Positions 62,536-64,000 of a stretch of 64,000 nt of DNA are shown here, piece after piece. Every line of letters begins with the position of its first letter. The stretch's first letter is position 1. The notes under the pieces were generated by a model. The model was not told the DNA's origin, searched no databases, and saw only the letters and a list, made by a program, of their open reading frames with translations. This stretch comes from Spiroplasma_E sp902809815. GTDB lineage: Bacteria > Bacillota_I > Bacilli_A > Mycoplasmatales > VBWQ01. A program made the position numbers and the translations under genes. The stretch covers positions 1,736,001-1,800,000 of the forward strand of contig NZ_OZ034992.1 of NCBI RefSeq assembly GCF_964030925.1, written 5' to 3'.

Positions 62536-63472
62536 ATGCTTGAATCTGATGTTCTGTAAAAACTGAAATTTGATCTTTTGTTAAGGACTGAATTTGTCAT
62601 GGCATAAATGATGGAATTTGAATAAATGTAAAATATGGAATTTGTGTAACATTAAATGACCTAATTTGTATAGGTGTCAATGCTTGAATCTGAATAGGAG
62701 TAAACGCCTTGATTTGATTTTCTGTAAATGATACAACTTGTTCTCTTGTCAATGACTGAATTTGTGATAACGTAAAAGATTGAATTTGTTCTGCTGTAAA
62801 TGATACAACTTGTTCAATTATTGATGAATTATTTTTTTGTTTATTAAAAGTTGAAATTATTTTTCTTCCAAAAAATTTACGCTGCTCTAATGTAAAAATT
62901 TGTTTTTGTTCTGGCGTAAATGATGCAATCTGTTTTTCTGTAAATTCTGGTATTTGTTCTTTTGTAAAAGCAGAAATTTGTAACGGTGTAAACGCAGGGA
63001 TTTGTTCGATTGTAAAAAGAGGAATTTGTTCTGGCGTAAATACAGAAATTTGCAACGGTGTAAATGCAAGGATTTGTTCTGGTGTAAAAATTGGGATTTG
63101 TTCATATGTTAAATACGGAATTTGTTCTGGGGTAAATGATGCAATCTGTTTTTTTGTAAATGACTGAATTTGTCATAATCAAAATCATTGAATTTGTTTG
63201 GGTCTAAACGATTTAATTTGTTCTGCTGTAAAAAGTGGTATTTGCTCTGGTAGCAATGATTGAATTTGATATTTAGATAAAGCTTTTATTTCATGATCTG
63301 TTAAAATTGATATTTTTATTGAAGGTATTATTGAAATCATTGTTGTATTAGATTCTACTTGTAAAGTCTTAAAAATTGAAATATTACTATTAATGATAGG
63401 TTCTTCTTGTAAAAGAGGTTTAACAATCAATGAATAATTATTAGGCATGTGCTTTTCCTTTCCAAATAAAAA

Positions 63473-63502
63473 CCCATTTACTTTAAAATAAAGTAAATAG
63501 GT
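63473..63502 (-). promoter_or_regulatory. Terminator-like 5' leader hairpin (type 'ATTTACTTT')
   Basis: On the minus strand CCTATTTACTTTA / TAAAGTAAATGGG form a hairpin, followed by TTTTTATTTGG and the GAAAGG site of the octapeptide-repeat gene. It is in the same place relative to the start as at 13085 and 49001. Confidence 0.75.
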
Positions 63503-63606
63503 CAAAAACTTATATTTATATTTTAATATTTTTCTCTATCTATTAAGTGAATCTTACATTATTTTAAGAATATTATTATAAATATTATTTATAAGCAATT
63601 TTAATT

Positions 63607-64000
63607 TTAATGTTCATCAATAACAACAATTATTTTTTGACTAACATTGTTAATTTTAATAAAATCATTAATTTTTTGTGAATTAATTCGTTTGGCATTA
63701 CACAATGCTCAACCAATAGAACGTATTAGATAAAAATTTGTTGTTAATAACAATGTCTTAATTAATGCAAATAGTAAATTAAAATTAGTATTTTCTTTAA
63801 ACATTAATTGTGATTGAATTGCTATTCTTTGAATTCAAAAATTACTATCATTTATTAACTTAAATAAATATTGATCTCTAACACTAATATTATTGTTGCT
63901 AAATATAAGAACACCAATAATATTATCAAAATAATCAGTAGTATCTCATCAAATATTATGTTTAATTATCGATAAAAGCCAATCTAAGTCATTAAAACTT
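63607..64000 (-). CDS. DNA alkylation repeat protein (AlkD-like), 5' end beyond window
   Basis: The last 131 residues of a protein whose start is beyond the right edge. The sequence HNIWWDTTDYFDNIIGVLIF, FWIQRIAIQSQLMFKENTNF and YLIRSIGWALCNAKRINSQK follows the AlkD HEAT-repeat pattern: W-W-D-T-x-D, the catalytic-region W-x-x-R-x-A-I-x-x-Q-L, and FIxKAIGWALRxxxK. The family consists of glycosylases that remove alkylated purines. The final residues INNVSQKIIVVIDEH are specific. It is separate from the octapeptide-repeat gene, with about 160 nt between. Confidence 0.85.

Larger units (their letters stand above)
60528..63448 (-). pseudogene. Octapeptide-repeat protein gene split by IS-B
   Basis: ATG 63448 (MPNNYSLIVKPLLQEEPI) follows GAAAGGAAAAGCAC. 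After about 55 residues comes a long array of 8-residue repeats of consensus QIxxFTxE (FTPEQIPL, FTIEQIPA, FTPLQISA). The array is in two halves, each ended by a cap (EQRKFFGRKIISTFNKQKN and DQRKFFKVIRIPIINKLK). IS-B copy 4 with a 3-bp duplication interrupts it; without 1154 bp the two parts are in the same frame, giving about 590 residues to TAG at 60528. Octad solenoid folding and surface display are inferences. Without excision the protein ends in IS DNA. Confidence 0.7.

Noticed and set aside
61083..63505. Regular 24-bp periodicity taken as a CRISPR array
   Set aside because: The units are contiguous, diverged at the DNA level and keep an octapeptide reading frame. There are no unique spacers and no cas genes.

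Overview
The window is very AT-rich and must be read with UGA as tryptophan: ribosomal proteins L14, L2, S5, S14 and S8, and SecY and SecA, are complete only when in-frame TGA codons are read through. Together with an rpmD-less S10/spc/alpha ribosomal operon, ECF transporter genes next to that operon, several insertion sequences and phage genes, this points to a Spiroplasma (Mollicutes, genetic code 4), probably a host-associated strain with active or recently active mobile DNA. Species cannot be told from the window.

Layout. 1-9.6 kb: one minus-strand operon of dsDNA phage packaging and head genes in the order small terminase, large terminase, portal, a 939-residue structural protein, scaffold-like protein, a small ORF, major capsid protein, a 260-residue protein and a tail-fibre-like protein that runs off the left edge. 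9.6-13.4 kb: a small membrane protein, an intact Mbov_0401/ISLre2-like transposase gene bracketed by 15-bp direct repeats, a decayed relative of it, a broken class-C-type acid phosphatase gene and a broken small gene. 13.4-18.7 kb: a DUF402 nucleotide phosphatase, tRNA-His, an IS copy that truncates a small gene, and ecfA1-ecfA2-ecfT. 18.9-23.1 kb: a nested stack of two IS types. 23.1-24.9 kb: a truncated ankyrin-repeat gene and a decayed M60 peptidase gene. 24.9-40.1 kb: rpsJ to rplQ, including secY, adk, map, infA and rpoA. 40.3-42.5 kb: an IS3-type element nested in an IS5-type element. 42.5-47.5 kb: pepA divergent from pepF, then guaC. 47.7-64 kb: an accessory region with another IS, a membrane protein, a coiled-coil protein, an SNF2-type helicase, RNase HI with a viroplasmin domain, a BspA-type surface protein, a membrane protein with a degenerate HNH-like tail, secA, a giant octapeptide-repeat gene split by an IS, and a DNA alkylation repeat protein at the right edge.

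Two IS types recur. IS-A (about 1157 bp, IS5-like, transposase made by -1 frameshifting at A AAA AAC) has five full-length or nested copies plus one fragment. IS-B (about 1.13-1.15 kb, IS3-like, single DD35E transposase) has three complete copies plus one fragment.

The most unusual signals are: (1) a recurring terminator-like hairpin with the core ATTTACTTT/AAAGTAAAT, placed directly between promoter region and ribosome binding site of unrelated accessory genes; (2) the octapeptide-repeat gene, which has two halves each closed by the same cap, an IS whose removal restores frame exactly, and a stop codon that cuts off a C-terminal membrane anchor; and (3) IS-B ends that carry variable numbers of 7-bp tandem repeats.
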